A stretch of DNA of 64,000 nucleotides from Phallusia mammillata. Taxonomy: Eukaryota > Chordata > Ascidiacea > Phlebobranchia > Ascidiidae. Below the pieces are notes generated by a model. It was given only the letters and a program-made list of their open reading frames with translations, was not told the DNA's origin and did no database searches. How positions within the stretch are numbered: position 1 is the stretch's first letter; the number at the start of each line of letters is the position of its first letter. Position numbers and translations under genes: made by a program. This document shows, piece after piece, positions 15,101-25,380 of this stretch. The DNA is taken from positions 62,001 to 126,000 of the forward strand of contig QLIY01000300.1 of the NCBI GenBank assembly GCA_003260075.1, given 5' to 3'.

Positions 15101-16658
15101 AAAGTTATGATTAATGTTAAAAAAGAATGGGCAAAATAAGACTGGCACCTACATTAATTTGGCAAACACTTACACAGGATTTGGTAAACATTGCTATAAA
15201 CTTTGCATTAATTGGATTTAGGTTTGAAACCTAATGAAGGCTTGAATACATATTTAAAGTTTGTTTGATGAAAGTCAATATGGTCAAAGTTTGGAGATTA
15301 ATAACTCAAACAAAAATGAACAGTGTCAATTGATTCTGTTAAGTTTTGAACTGTTTAAACCTGAAAAAACACGGTTATTCTTCGAACGTTTTTTGTGATA
15401 ATTATTTAGTTGCCAAAGAAGTGGTATAAACGCTTGTCTCAGAAACCTTTACAACATAACTTGTCGAAATAAATTACTTCAGTTTGCCCTCAAGCACTTT
15501 CTGTCAAATTTTCACAGTTCAAATACACATTTAAGATACTTAAAATGTTCTGATACATGTCATGTTTTTCATCTACCTGTGAAAAGTTCCAATTACAACT
15601 TTATGAACAAAAGGTTAAACTATTAATGTCTCGTTTTTGACAGTGCTGGGCATACAGTTTTCGATACCATAGTTCGATACCGAAGGACGGTTTACCCCCC
15701 CCCCCGTTAAACTATTAATGTCTCGTTTTTGACAGTGCTGGGCATACAGTTTTAGATACCATAGTTCGATACCGAAGGACGGTTTACACCATAAGAATAC
15801 GGGCAATTTTTTGCCAATATTTGCTTCGGACAGCACAAAATTGGGAAAAAGTCCCGCAAGGTTACGTATATTTTTATGCGCTTTTGTGTGGAGATTACAC
15901 TTTTCTGCATTTTTGTGTGCACGTCTGTACCCCACCCCCCCCCCCAAAAAAAAACTTTCAAATGAAATTTCTGTCCTTAAAAAGATAATGCCGGTTTTAA
16001 AACTCACTTAACTTTGAAACACTATATATACATGTTTCTGTTCATAAGTTTATGGGTGAAAACAACGGCATGTCGCTTTTCATGTAGATTTGTGGGCGTT
16101 ATTTTCATGATTAAATCAGTATGCTTCTTGCCACAAGAACATGCATGCCAGAAATGTGAAACAAACGTGTAGCAAAGAGTGGTAGGGAGTTTTTTAAGGG
16201 TTTGTAACCAATTACATTTGGCGACCCAACAAAATCAAATGGCAAAGTTTAGGATCATGATACAAAGATAGGGAAGCCCCCCCCCCCTTTTTTTGCTGCT
16301 TCACAAGTAATGTTTAGTATCAGCAAACACTTAACAAAATTGACATTTTCTACTTTTTTATATGCCATTTAAACGACAACTTTTACCATTACTACTTTAA
16401 ATTAGTCTTGAACTGGGGTCATTTTTCACATAAAGAGGGTACTTCACCCCCCCCCCTCAGTACTCGCTTCAAAACCTGGTATCGTCTCATCACTAGTTAT
16501 TAGTATCCTTGACTACTGAAGTATGATGTCTTACCAAGTGCAGATTTGCAGGCTTTCTTCAACTGCGCATTTTGTGATCTCCGAAGTTCCTTGTCAGCAA
16601 GAATCCGTTCAAGTGCTCGCGTTAAGAACATGCTACGTGTCTGTTTGGATTTCTGCAT
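106..16658 (-). CDS. ARFGEF1/2: ARFGEF1/2 (BIG1/BIG2) orthologue, N-terminal 957 residues in 24 exons; 3' end off window
   Basis: Brefeldin-A-inhibited guanine nucleotide exchange factor that loads GTP onto class I ARFs at the trans-Golgi and endosomes. Exons, 5' to 3': 16535-16658, 15054-15084, 14380-14506, 12806-12952, 11887-12000, 11383-11448, 10711-10767, 9957-9999, 9766-9897, 9134-9259, 8913-8982, 8466-8519, 8298-8409, 7643-7765, 6816-7165, 6079-6187, 5431-5632, 4791-4937, 3710-3880, 3278-3362, 2701-2866, 2068-2207, 1190-1318, 106-264. All have GT/AG ends, and phases agree once a 113-bp duplication in exon 15 is removed. The start codon opens a DCB domain resembling BIG1 ([14 protein letters not shown]). 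The HUS box (YVNYDCD, about residues 484-490) is in exon 15. Sec7 spans about 610-805, with the glutamic finger in RLPGEAQKI (Glu about 710). HDS1 begins in the last exons. The C-terminal HDS2-4 part is missing only because the window ends. Exon 22 could instead start 6 nt later (end 2201). Confidence 0.93.
658..1037. mobile_element. hAT-type MITE with perfect 8-bp TSD
   Basis: 380-bp element with inverted termini TAGGGATG / CATCCCTA, flanked by a perfect 8-bp direct repeat ATTATCAT (650-657 and 1038-1045). It sits in an ARFGEF intron. It contains repeated GCTCGG-rich motifs and no transposase. The 8-bp duplication and terminal motif are typical of hAT non-autonomous elements. Confidence 0.85.
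1903..2035. mobile_element. hAT-type MITE, CAGTGGTG family, copy 1
   Basis: 133-bp element with termini CAGTGGTGGGATTCAGC and a diverged inverted copy ending CACCACTG. Flanks are GGTATATC (1895-1902) and GGTATATA (2036-2043), a 7/8 target-site duplication. The family recurs at 37540, 40941 and 42541. Confidence 0.8.
2577..2650 (-). tRNA. tRNA-like sequence, degenerate, apparent anticodon GGA
   Basis: On the minus strand the 74-nt segment has a perfect 5-bp TPsiC stem with a TTCGAAT loop, a perfect anticodon stem (GAGTC/GACTC) with 7-nt loop CCGGAAA, and a D-arm with one mismatch. The acceptor stem pairs over only five bases with an extra nucleotide, position 33 is C rather than U, and the variable loop is short, unlike tRNA-Ser, which GGA would imply. 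It lies in an ARFGEF intron on the same strand. Best read as a tRNA pseudogene or tRNA-derived repeat head. Confidence 0.5.
3028..4692. repeat. Dispersed near-copies in ARFGEF introns bounded by C-runs
   Basis: Intron sequence 3028-3221 recurs at 4488-4680, between C-runs 4478-4487 and 4682-4692. A partial copy of exon 18 (4428-4477) precedes the complete exon at 4791-4937, and 4332-4400 recurs from 4693. A further pair (3889-3952 and 3963-4035) surrounds the C-run 3953-3962. The interleaved order suggests two haplotypes laid end to end. Confidence 0.75.
5019..5553. repeat. Near-duplicate of the ARFGEF exon 17 region joined by a C-run
   Basis: A segment at 5019-5279 recurs at 5291-5553 with a few percent divergence; 11 C lie between (5280-5290). 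The first copy carries a truncated exon 17 (5158-5279) that stops at the C-run; the second runs through the complete exon 5431-5632. The first copy should not be annotated as an extra exon. Confidence 0.8.
6451..6720. repeat. Tandem near-copy in ARFGEF intron, 10-C joint
   Basis: Sequence 6451-6579 is repeated at 6590-6720 with small differences; 10 C (6580-6589) separate them. Non-coding. Same architecture as the other C-run joints. Confidence 0.8.
6816..7165 (-). other. ARFGEF1/2: ARFGEF exon 15 interrupted by a 102-bp repeat plus C-run
   Basis: Positions 6871-6972 and 6984-7085 are 102-bp copies separated by 11 C (6973-6983) inside a coding exon. Read through, the repeat and run shift the frame. 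Without them the exon is 237 nt, a multiple of three, and encodes the conserved HUS-box region. The copies differ at about four positions; the three that fall in whole codons look synonymous (TAT/TAC, CAA/CAG, TCG/TCA), as expected of two alleles. This looks like two haplotype contigs abutted rather than a mutated gene. Confidence 0.85.
10199..10418. repeat. Tandem near-copy in ARFGEF intron, 10-C joint
   Basis: About 105 bp at 10199-10303 recurs at 10314-10418 after exactly 10 C. A similar pair, 10971-11096 and 11107-11231, flanks the C-run 11097-11106. Both are intronic, between exons 6 and 8. Confidence 0.8.
13263..14172. repeat. About 0.45-kb near-duplicate in ARFGEF intron 3, 10-C joint
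   Basis: Sequence 13263-13726 recurs as 13737-14172 with substitutions and small indels; 10 C (13727-13736) lie between. Each copy contains the same MITE-like element. The single-copy intron is probably about 450 bp shorter than shown. Confidence 0.8.
13331..13649. mobile_element. Probable hAT-type MITE (second copy from 13806 in the near-duplicate)
   Basis: It starts CAGGGGTGTTCAAAC, a common hAT terminus, and ends in a diverged inverted copy near 13649. No clear duplication flanks it. The copy beginning at 13806 belongs to the haplotype-like duplication, not to a second insertion. Confidence 0.45.
14224..14336. mobile_element. Short MITE-like element with CAGTGGTTC termini
   Basis: 113 bp with terminal inverted repeats CAGTGGTTC / GAACCACTG, immediately downstream of ARFGEF exon 3's donor side. 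No target-site duplication is visible. Confidence 0.5.
14641..16456. repeat. Scrambled near-copies around ARFGEF exons 1-2
   Basis: Sequence 14641-14960 recurs at 15946-16270. Sequence 15613-15694 recurs at 15706-15787. The piece 16288-16440 matches 17205-17355. C-runs at 15695-15705, 15935-15945, 16277-16287 and 16447-16456 bound the pieces. Exon 1 lies on a fragment of only about 208 bp (16457-16664) walled by two C-runs, so its immediate upstream sequence cannot be trusted. Confidence 0.75.
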
Positions 16659-16674
16659 TCTGCACCCCCCCCCC

Positions 16675-19600
16675 AGACAATGATATACAACTAAGTACAA
16701 CACTATACATAAGTACTCAGTAATCGTAATNACAGGTATAATATAATGTACAATGCACTGTTTTAATATAAATGATACAGAAAAGTGAATAGTTTTCAAT
16801 CAACAATGTAATTTTCTTGATGGAGTACCTTAGTAAAGTATCAAAAAGAAGTTACAAGCAGTTGCTACTTAAGATGAAAATTTATAAATGAAACTGCCAT
16901 TTCAATGACTTTATTGCTGCATTTTACATGACCTGTACACACTTTAAGAGTAGTGTGGCAAATTAAACATGAACTGTGGAATTAATTTTCAGGCATTGTA
17001 GTCATGTAAGCCTGTAAATTCAAATTTGTCTTGCTGACATATTACATTTATATTGTAGCAAGGCAACACAACGATGATATGTTTTTAAATAAATGATATT
17101 TGAAGCAAATCTTTTGGTACCATGCAAATTTGAATTACTTATCAAGGACCTATTGCTTAAGCAGAATATGCAAAGGTCTACATGCAACAGGTTCAAGAAA
17201 CTAACTTTTTTTGCTGCTTCACAAGTAATGTTTAGTATCAGCAAACACTTAAAAACTTGACATTTTTCTACTTTTTTACAGGCAATTTAAATGACAATTT
17301 TTGCAACAAATACTTTTAATTGACTAGGGGTCATTTTTCACGCAAAGAGGGTAGTTTATAGTATAAGCAAGGCTCACATACAAGAGTGCAGAAAAGCAGT
17401 AACTTTATGTACATTGAACTGTCACCATGCATTTCTAGATTAATGACAAGGCAGAAAATAAAATAAGATGCTTTTCAAATTTATAACAAGTCCTTAATTG
17501 CAGGAGTTTGTGCAATGACAAATTAAAATGTCAAATATTTTTAAGCTACATGCATAACTTGTGCTTACCATGGATACACTTTATTCCTGTATAATCATAC
17601 AATTTACTTTTTTATGTGGTATTAATATAAGCAACTTGTGTGCATACAAACTAGATTACACAGGTGGCATAAACATGCAGTTAATGGAAAGCTGTGAATA
17701 AGGCTACCAAATAGAGCTATGACGTAGTTAGGCAAGCTTATGTTAGGTTTGTGGACATTGTTGAGAATCTGTTAATAAAAGTGTTCAGTTAAAATTAATT
17801 TGGTCGTCGTCTATGTTTAGAGGTTTGCTAAGTTTGTTGTTATTGTTTAGTACTGTTATGTAGTTTGTATAGCACCAACTGGTTACACATCCACAATTCA
17901 GTTACATAGCCAAACCCCACTGCCCAAACATTGGCAAAGCTTAGAAATACTACTTTTGCTAAATTCTTCACCAAAAACATTAACAAGGTACTAAAATAGT
18001 AAAATATTAACTCTTTTAATACCTAATATTAAGACATTGTTGTTTAAAAAAAAACTCAGTTCGGCATTGCAAAAAAATAAACTACAAAATTGGTAAAGTA
18101 AAAAGCTACACTAATAAATACAAGTAAAAGCATTACAACTTTACAACAGATATAACACCACATACTTTAAACAGAAGATATCCAATAATTATAATTAAAT
18201 TTAAGGAAAAAAATGTTAACGTCACTCAATACTTACCCTAACTATAGATGAAAGTTTAAGATCTTAAACCTACTTGAAACGTGTTTTTTGTAATTTTAGT
18301 GAACAATGCAGACCAAACTACCAATTAATCATTCATAACTGATCACATTTATGTCCTGCAATAGCGAACAAAAGGCAGTTACAGTTTACAACGAAATCAA
18401 ACTAAAAACTAAACATATCAAATGTCATGAAACAGGGTTTAAATTAGTTTTCTACTTTACTGAAGATGTGCAAGCAAAAATAGGCTGAGAAACCTCTTGG
18501 TAAATTTTCACTTAATTATTCAAACTACTTTAATGTACTTTTAAAACGGCATGAAACCGCTTTTTTAATAAGAATAGCATATTTTATTCCGATAACCGGT
18601 ATGTTTTCCAAACAAGCAAAGTAAGCGTTGGCAAAACATCGTCGCTCAGCGTATATTCACGTAGACAAGTCTCGCAACATTTGTTCGTTTCTTTTGACAA
18701 GTAATTTTTAAACCAAACAAGATCTTATCAATCCACTAAGAAATTAACTGTTTTTTCCACAATTTTTATGAATTAATTAAAGTAGGTGTAAATCAATTGT
18801 CCAAAAATGCAAGGCATGACGTTTAACATTTTACCAAACAATGCGTTGCTCTCATTTACCAGACATGTCGTAGTTTTTCTCATTGCAGTTGTCACGAGTT
18901 TACGAGCAGTTTCGCAAACACAAATCGTTTACAGCAAAATTTTGTTTCATTAGTCTTATTACTGCACAATTGGTTATTGCAAATTTTGCATACGACTAAA
19001 AAATGTCAAACATTATGTTCCAGGCTTCCCTTGAACCTGTGTGAAATTAAGTCACGTGGTCAAATTGTCAGACGATGTGTTTTTTCCGTCGGAATTCGTA
19101 GGTTAGTTTTTTCTGACCTCTCTTTTGCAACTTAGTTTACATTGGTACGTTTTTGATAATTCAAATGGGGTAAATATGTTGCCGTTTGATTCCAGCTGCA
19201 ATGGAACAAAACATTTACACCAGTTCTGTATTATTAAAAGCCTGATTTGAAAGCTATAGTTTGGGTCAATTGTCATTTCTTTCGCATGTATATTTTGTGC
19301 AAGCCATTCTTCTCAAAATGGAAGTGGTACTTTTGGACAGGAACAGTTGTTAAAACATGCGAATGTTTGTCAGTAACAGCAAAAAAGTTACACAAAGTGT
19401 TTGGTTGTACTAAAAAATAGCATGTTAAAGAAATGCAATGAGTTTTTGTCAACATATTTTTATAATTGGAAACAGGAAAACAGTTAAACATGATGTCTTG
19501 CAGTTTTTGAATGTATTGTTTTTTTTTGTCAAAATGATTTGTCTGCCTACATCTTGCTTTTTCAGAAAAGCATATTGTTTGTCAACATAATAGTTACCAC

Positions 19601-21629
19601 TTCATGGATAATATTGATATTTGTAATGTTGATAATACAGTTAATTTAATGAATGTTCGATTTTTGAAAATGGGTTTTACTTATTATTCAAAGCACTACA
19701 TATAAAAATCCACTGTAATGCACATTTCCATTGCATTTGTATAGTAGCCAACATATGTAATGATGTAACTTTGGTAAAGTAATTGTGATGAATGCCACAC
19801 TTAGTGCATTGTTTTGTACTTAAAGTTTGATATGCACTCCAAAAAAACCTACTTGATCAGGCATTTTTTTGCATCACAAAACCTACTTGATCAGTTATTT
19901 TTTGCAGTCAATGCATTCTTAGGAATTTACATTCTCAATGTAATATTCAGTGACATTCGTATTGTGGTTTCGAAATCTGGTGACCACTATTTAAAGCCGC
20001 TAAATTGTGTGCCTTTTATAAAGGCCAGTACATGGAACATGTATGTTGCCAGCTTCTTCTGGTGTTGATGTTTAGTTTACCACTAGTAGCTACTGCCCTT
20101 CTTTCTCACTACTTTTCTAATCAAATTAAGTTTTACAATTCATCTATTTTTTGTAGTGCACTGCAAAGCTTTTTTAGGTCTATTGCGATAAAAACATAGT
20201 AACCGCCTAAAACTTCAAATGCAGGTATGTTTTGTAATTTATGGTTCATCTTTGTTTAAATGATTGTTTCGTTGCATTAACTGTGTACATGTTAGAATAA
20301 AATGGTGTATTCTTGTGATATGTTGTTTACCCCTTTTTCGCCATTATATATGTTTATGTTTCAGAAACCTACTGAAAAAATGTTTCTATGCTGTATCTAT
20401 GTGGATTTTTTGCAAAAAAGGCAAATATTATTTTTGTCATTTCCTTGGTGGTTTGGTTCTGCCAATTGGATGAAAGAAGGTAATGAATCCTGCTAAAATT
20501 TGAAGACATGGTTAGTTGGCTTGCAAAATTGGAATGTGATTTTAATCCTATGTGGTTAACCCACAGCCCCCAACATGCACAATAAAAGAACAAGGATAAA
20601 TACCTCAAGAGCTTTTTATTTTAAATCAATTCACAATAAAGTGTCCATGTAGTCTTTTTTTCAAAAACTGGCTAGGAGTAAAAGGATAAACCACCAGGCC
20701 TCAAGTATGAACGATGGGCATTCTGCCCTAGATACACAATGGTAAGGGAATGATTGACAGGTTTTATGATTAAAACAGTGCTGTAAGAATTCTGCCTCTT
20801 ATGTAAGAGCCAGGGGTCACTAACCTTTTTAATGCCGAGGGCTACCTTACGATCACCAAATTGCTGGCGGGCTACCAGTTGAAACATAAGCAAAAACATA
20901 TTAAAAAAAACTATACACCATACACAAAACTGACAAGTATTTTTAAACAAATATTTTGTAAAAGTTCACGAAAATTTGTAAAGTGTATAATCATTGGCCT
21001 GCTCACAAAGCAGGGTTATATGTAATTCACAATCACAATGATACAACAATTTCTCCTTTACTAATAAAAGTCAATTGTCATAATTGTCGCAATAAAGATG
21101 TTTATTTCATGTTTTTGCAAACCCCAACAGCATTTTGCTATTTTAGAAATAGTCCAACGGGCGACAAAAACCGGGTGAACGGGCGACAAGGTGCCCTCGG
21201 GCATAAGGTTGGTGACCCCTGGACTAGACAGTATCAAGTTTTTTGACATTTTAGTGCAGAAATGTGTTTGTGTAGCAACCTAGGATCAATAGATATTAAA
21301 GTGCAACGGCATACACTAGGTACTTATTTTTATACTCCTGCGGCGAAAGTATTAACCTTTGTACGTGGTTAACATCAGTTTCATCGTTTTAGGTTTAAAG
21401 CCTGTAAAAATATTTGTTATGACTCTGTCGCTCGCTTACAATCCCCAAATATGTGGTCTTGTGATCCCAACTGATGTGCGATGACCAAGAACCGGATTTT
21501 TTCTGTTACTGTAACTGAGTTCAAAGAACCCGAGGTTATTGCCTATGTTTTATATACAATAATGATACGTTGCTATAGCGTACAACTTTTTTAACAAATT
21601 TACAAAAACACAAAATTTCCTTGCATTGA
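16675..21629. other. Gap between ARFGEF exon 1 and SLC10 gene A
   Basis: About 5 kb without a supportable gene. It should contain the ARFGEF promoter and any non-coding first exon, plus the 3' UTR of SLC10 gene A. It holds a single N at 16731, a piece duplicated from 16288-16440 (17205-17355), and a MITE at 20811-21221. Open frames here are short and lack splice-consistent homology. Confidence 0.6.
20811..21221. mobile_element. hAT-type MITE with CAGGGGTCAC termini
   Basis: 411-bp element with 15-bp terminal inverted repeats (CAGGGGTCACTAACC / GGTTGGTGACCCCTG, 14 of 15 paired). Flanking 8-mers do not match, so the target-site duplication is eroded. No transposase. Confidence 0.7.
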
Positions 21630-24040
21630 TTACAACGCATTGGTTTGAGATTTTTCGTCAAAGTCATTTTCGTAAGTGTGGTTAACATTTCCGTCTTTCT
21701 CCTCCACATTTTGCGTGTTATCTACTCTCGATTCCAATTTTATCCAGCCTAACTTCTTTGCCGCTTGGTAGCCAGAACACAACAAAATACTAAAACCGAC
21801 TTGCATGGCGTAGTACAAAAGTGGAAAGGTTACCATCTGAAATTGAATTAAAGGCGTGTTTCCGTATGAAAGTGCAATGACCGCGATGGCAACCTGGACG
21901 TTTTGCAATGCCATTTCGATTGCCACTGTTTTCCGACATTTTTTGTCGAGCCTGATACCTGGTAGCAAAGTTGCGATGTATCCGATGATAAAAATGATTA
22001 CCGGCATAACCACTGCAATCTGCAGATAAAAATGGAGTACACGCTTAGTTGACACAAGTTTTCAAATGGTCGAAGTGACGATATATAGAGTTAGTTTTTA
22101 CCAAACAACAACAATTATTATCAAAACCATTAAATGAGAAATCCGCCAAATTATACCCACAGGGGCGTTTTCTGGGGCCTTGTGTACTGCTTACACTAAT
22201 AGTAAAAAGGTCAAAGTTTTCTAGTTAGCCGAAAACCTTCTTCAACGTTTGATTTACGTGTTCGTATGAATATTCATTTTTGTGCCTCTTACCACAACTT
22301 GTTGCCAAGTAACTCTCCAGATTGACGCTCTCAGTACGATGGTGTATATAAGCCAGGCTGTAATTCCGATCGATGAGAACAGAACAAGAACCTATAGGTC
22401 AAAGATATAGTTTGATCATAAACATTACTGCCCGGGTACTGGTGTATATAGAATACATCGTTCAGACGTTTCTACAATATCTGTTGTCATCATCAGTGCA
22501 CTCTGAACAATGTATTCTATATACACCAGTACTCTGGCAGTAATGTTTATGATCAAATTACTTTTTATGATCAAATTAAGTTCGTGTATAGCTAGTGTTC
22601 AAAGATATAGGATATGCAGTTTGTGCATTAAACATTCTGCATAACTGTTGAGATGTACGACAATAACGAACGTTTTTCGAAACTGTAATACACTGGTCTA
22701 CCGCTTTCATCATTAATATGCGAGCGGTAATAGCCTCTTTAAATTTACCTTGGATATAAGTTTTGCTTTATTTTCAAATTTCGCGTTGATTGCGATTCCC
22801 AAAGCAAGAGGAACAATAAAAGCAGCCAACGCTATACCTGAAAAGAACAAAAAAATGTGTTTAAAGTATGAAATGTTTTTGAGATCAATGGAGATCTAAC
22901 CTACCAAGCTCTTCAAAGGGTATCTGTAAACTGGTTGGTAAATTCTCCGCAGATTGAAAGATAAGAAGCCACAATGGCATTGTTCCAAGGGCGAGAACTG
23001 TCGAAGTTGCTGTCATCGCTACGCTATTAATAACAGAAAAATAACTTCAATAAAATAAAAAAGATGCAATATTAATTTTTGTACGTAAAGCATTTTCTCC
23101 GCAAGTTAAAATGGTGTAATGTTTTTGTACAGCTTCATTGGCACACCAGAATACATGTCTTTGTCAAAATTTTACCTGAGATCGACTACTCCGTCCAGAT
23201 AAAACACGACAATGTTGCTTACGCTGCCCCCTGGACATCCTCCCTGGATCAAAACACTGAGTCCCTGGATCTGGGGCATCTGGAAGGCTTTTACCAAAGC
23301 CCAAGCGATAACTTAGAGTATACATATATGTTGTAGATTTTACCAGCGAGTTTTGGTCGTGAAAACTACAATAACCATTATTATTTTATACAACCAATTT
23401 AAAAAAAATGTATGGTTGAGATGCAAAAGACGTCAGTCGATGTTTTTGCAGTGTGTCACATCAATGTTTTAATTTTTGCAAAAAAAACGGTATGCTGTAT
23501 TTCGGAAGAGGATGACTGTTGTTAACTTACGTGGTACCAAAAACAATTGCAATATCACTCCTGTTAGGAAGGCTTTAGGTTTCTTGAAGTAGGACCATAA
23601 AACTTTGTAATTCACACTGCAACCGATGCCGATCATTCCGAATGCCGCAATGGCACTATAATACACAAAATAGCTTAAGCTTAATATATCACATCACTGT
23701 AAAACGTTGAAAAAGGCTTAAATAAACATATCGGAACACAACCAATTAACGCCTTGTTACAAGCTTACGTTGTTACTATGGTGTTGATAAGTGCCGAGTT
23801 GTCAGAAGACAGCCCTGCTGTTGTTTCCTCCACACATTCGCTGATTGGCGTTCCTGATTAAAACAAGTTTTGCATCTCATACATGAAAATCCCAGAAGTG
23901 ATTAAACGTATTTATGGATACAGGATAACCGATACATTTGCTGCATAAATTTAGTTGTCGGATGAAGAAGTATAATCACCTGTGATGACGTCAGATATTA
24001 TTCTCGTTACGCAGGGTACAGTTACCGATGTGGTCTCCAT
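21630..24040 (-). CDS. SLC10 family sodium/bile-acid cotransporter, gene A (367 aa)
   Basis: Sodium-coupled organic anion carrier of the bile-acid:Na+ symporter fold, expected in the plasma membrane. Coding exons 5' to 3': 23980-24040, 23769-23853, 23531-23655, 23176-23311, 22905-23023, 22749-22837, 22293-22391, 21630-22019; these sum to exactly 368 codons including stop, with GT/AG ends. Hallmarks seen: GGCPGGSVSN (exon 4), TSTVLALGTMPLWL (exon 5), the WQQVV end of exon 7, and IEMALQNVQVA (exon 8), carrying the Glu and Gln four residues apart that bind sodium in bacterial ASBT. The short polar C-terminal tail ends NAL. The N-terminal segment has no N-glycosylation sequon, unlike B-E. Exon 6 is 89 nt, as in gene E. 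The family call is strong; the substrate is unknown. Confidence 0.93.
22411..22598. mobile_element. Inverted-repeat insertion in SLC10-A intron flanked by 12-bp direct repeat
   Basis: Positions 22411-22557 form a long imperfect hairpin: about 55-60 nt beginning TTTGATCATAAACATTACTG return as the reverse complement ending GATCAAA, around a short loop. A 12-bp direct repeat TCAAAGATATAG flanks the insert (22399-22410 and 22599-22610). It lies in the intron between exons 6 and 7. The element family is not recognised. Confidence 0.65.
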
Positions 24041-25380
24041 TACGGACTTTGTAAATAATTTGCTCCAATCTTATCCTTTTTGGTCCCCTAGTAGCAACAA
24101 TTTCTTTTTTGTTCTGCAAGTCTGTGTTAAGCCTTCACAATACTAGTTATTTGCCTGTCAATACCAGCCACTTCAACATTTAACTGGACTACGACAAGTC
24201 CACTTGCAAAGATATTTTTGACGTCATATCGTCGCCGCCAGCCCCCCCCCCCTTCACAATACTAGTTATTTGCCTGTCAATACCAGCCACTTCAACATTA
24301 ACTGGACTACGACAAGTCCACTTGCAAAGATATTTTTGACCTCATATCGTCGCCGCCAATCAGTTTTATGTGGCGCTGTCTCCCTTCCGAATTTAGGACA
24401 ATGTCATATTTGCGCAAACCCACTGAATTTAAGGGTGGCGCATTCATGCCCAAGACACAAATATTATCCCCAGATCGAACAAAGGCGATGAACGTCGCAG
24501 TTTTGATCTGGATTGTTTGCTCTTTATGCTATCATTTATATTGTTTGGCATGTTCTGACTCACACTTTGAACCACTGGTTTATTGCTGGTTTGTAAGTCA
24601 ACGGTTTTAACAGCTATAATACGTGTTGGTATTTGTGTTTGAAGTTGCAGAAATTCCTAAAATACGTGTTACGATTCGTCTTAAAAAAATGTTTGACAAA
24701 AAATATAGTTTTAAGTAAACGGTAAAGCAATTTGCAGGGAGTTTGCTTTATATTTACTTAGAGGGTATACATGCACAGGTTGGTGTGTTGGTCGGCGTAT
24801 GTTTGATCGTGTATTACACTCATTTGTTGGTGCGATGTCAAACTATTCCTTTACAATATGTCAAGGCTTTCATATCAAGCACACACTGTTGTCGTAATGT
24901 AAAAGAAGGTGATCTTGCTACTGTGTGGCTATGTATATCTACGATCTACTAAAGCTGCCTTTATAGGTTTCAACTGGATTTGACTGACGTGTATTTATAG
25001 CAATCTAAGTACTACTGATACTATTTACACAACGTCATTTTTTATTGGCGCAGATTTACATAATCTCCTGATCAATTAAAAAATAATTGGTAGGTATATC
25101 GATTGGTGCGCAGAAACAGTAGCAAACATTCAATGACAGTAATATATATATCTATAAAACAACTGCTATTTGGTTGCACGCAAAAGTTATTTTTCTTTGA
25201 ACTTCCTTTGTTTTATGGCGAAGTCAATTCCTTTTTTAGATTTACTATTGTTTTTTATTTCCCAATATACACAAACTTGGGAAAAATTGGTCTATGTATT
25301 ATCATGACCTATATACAATTTTCGAAAAAGATATTTTTGCCTTCTTGTAGGGCGGTTATTACGAAAAGGTGTATAGAGTT
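24041..25380. other. Intergenic between SLC10 genes A and B
   Basis: No gene seen. It should hold the promoter of gene A and the 3' UTR of gene B. A near-duplicate (24133-24241 and 24253-24359) is joined by 11 C at 24242-24252. Confidence 0.6.

Noticed and set aside
20983..21249. Open frames near 21.1 kb
   Set aside because: Inside a MITE (20811-21221); not conserved coding sequence.
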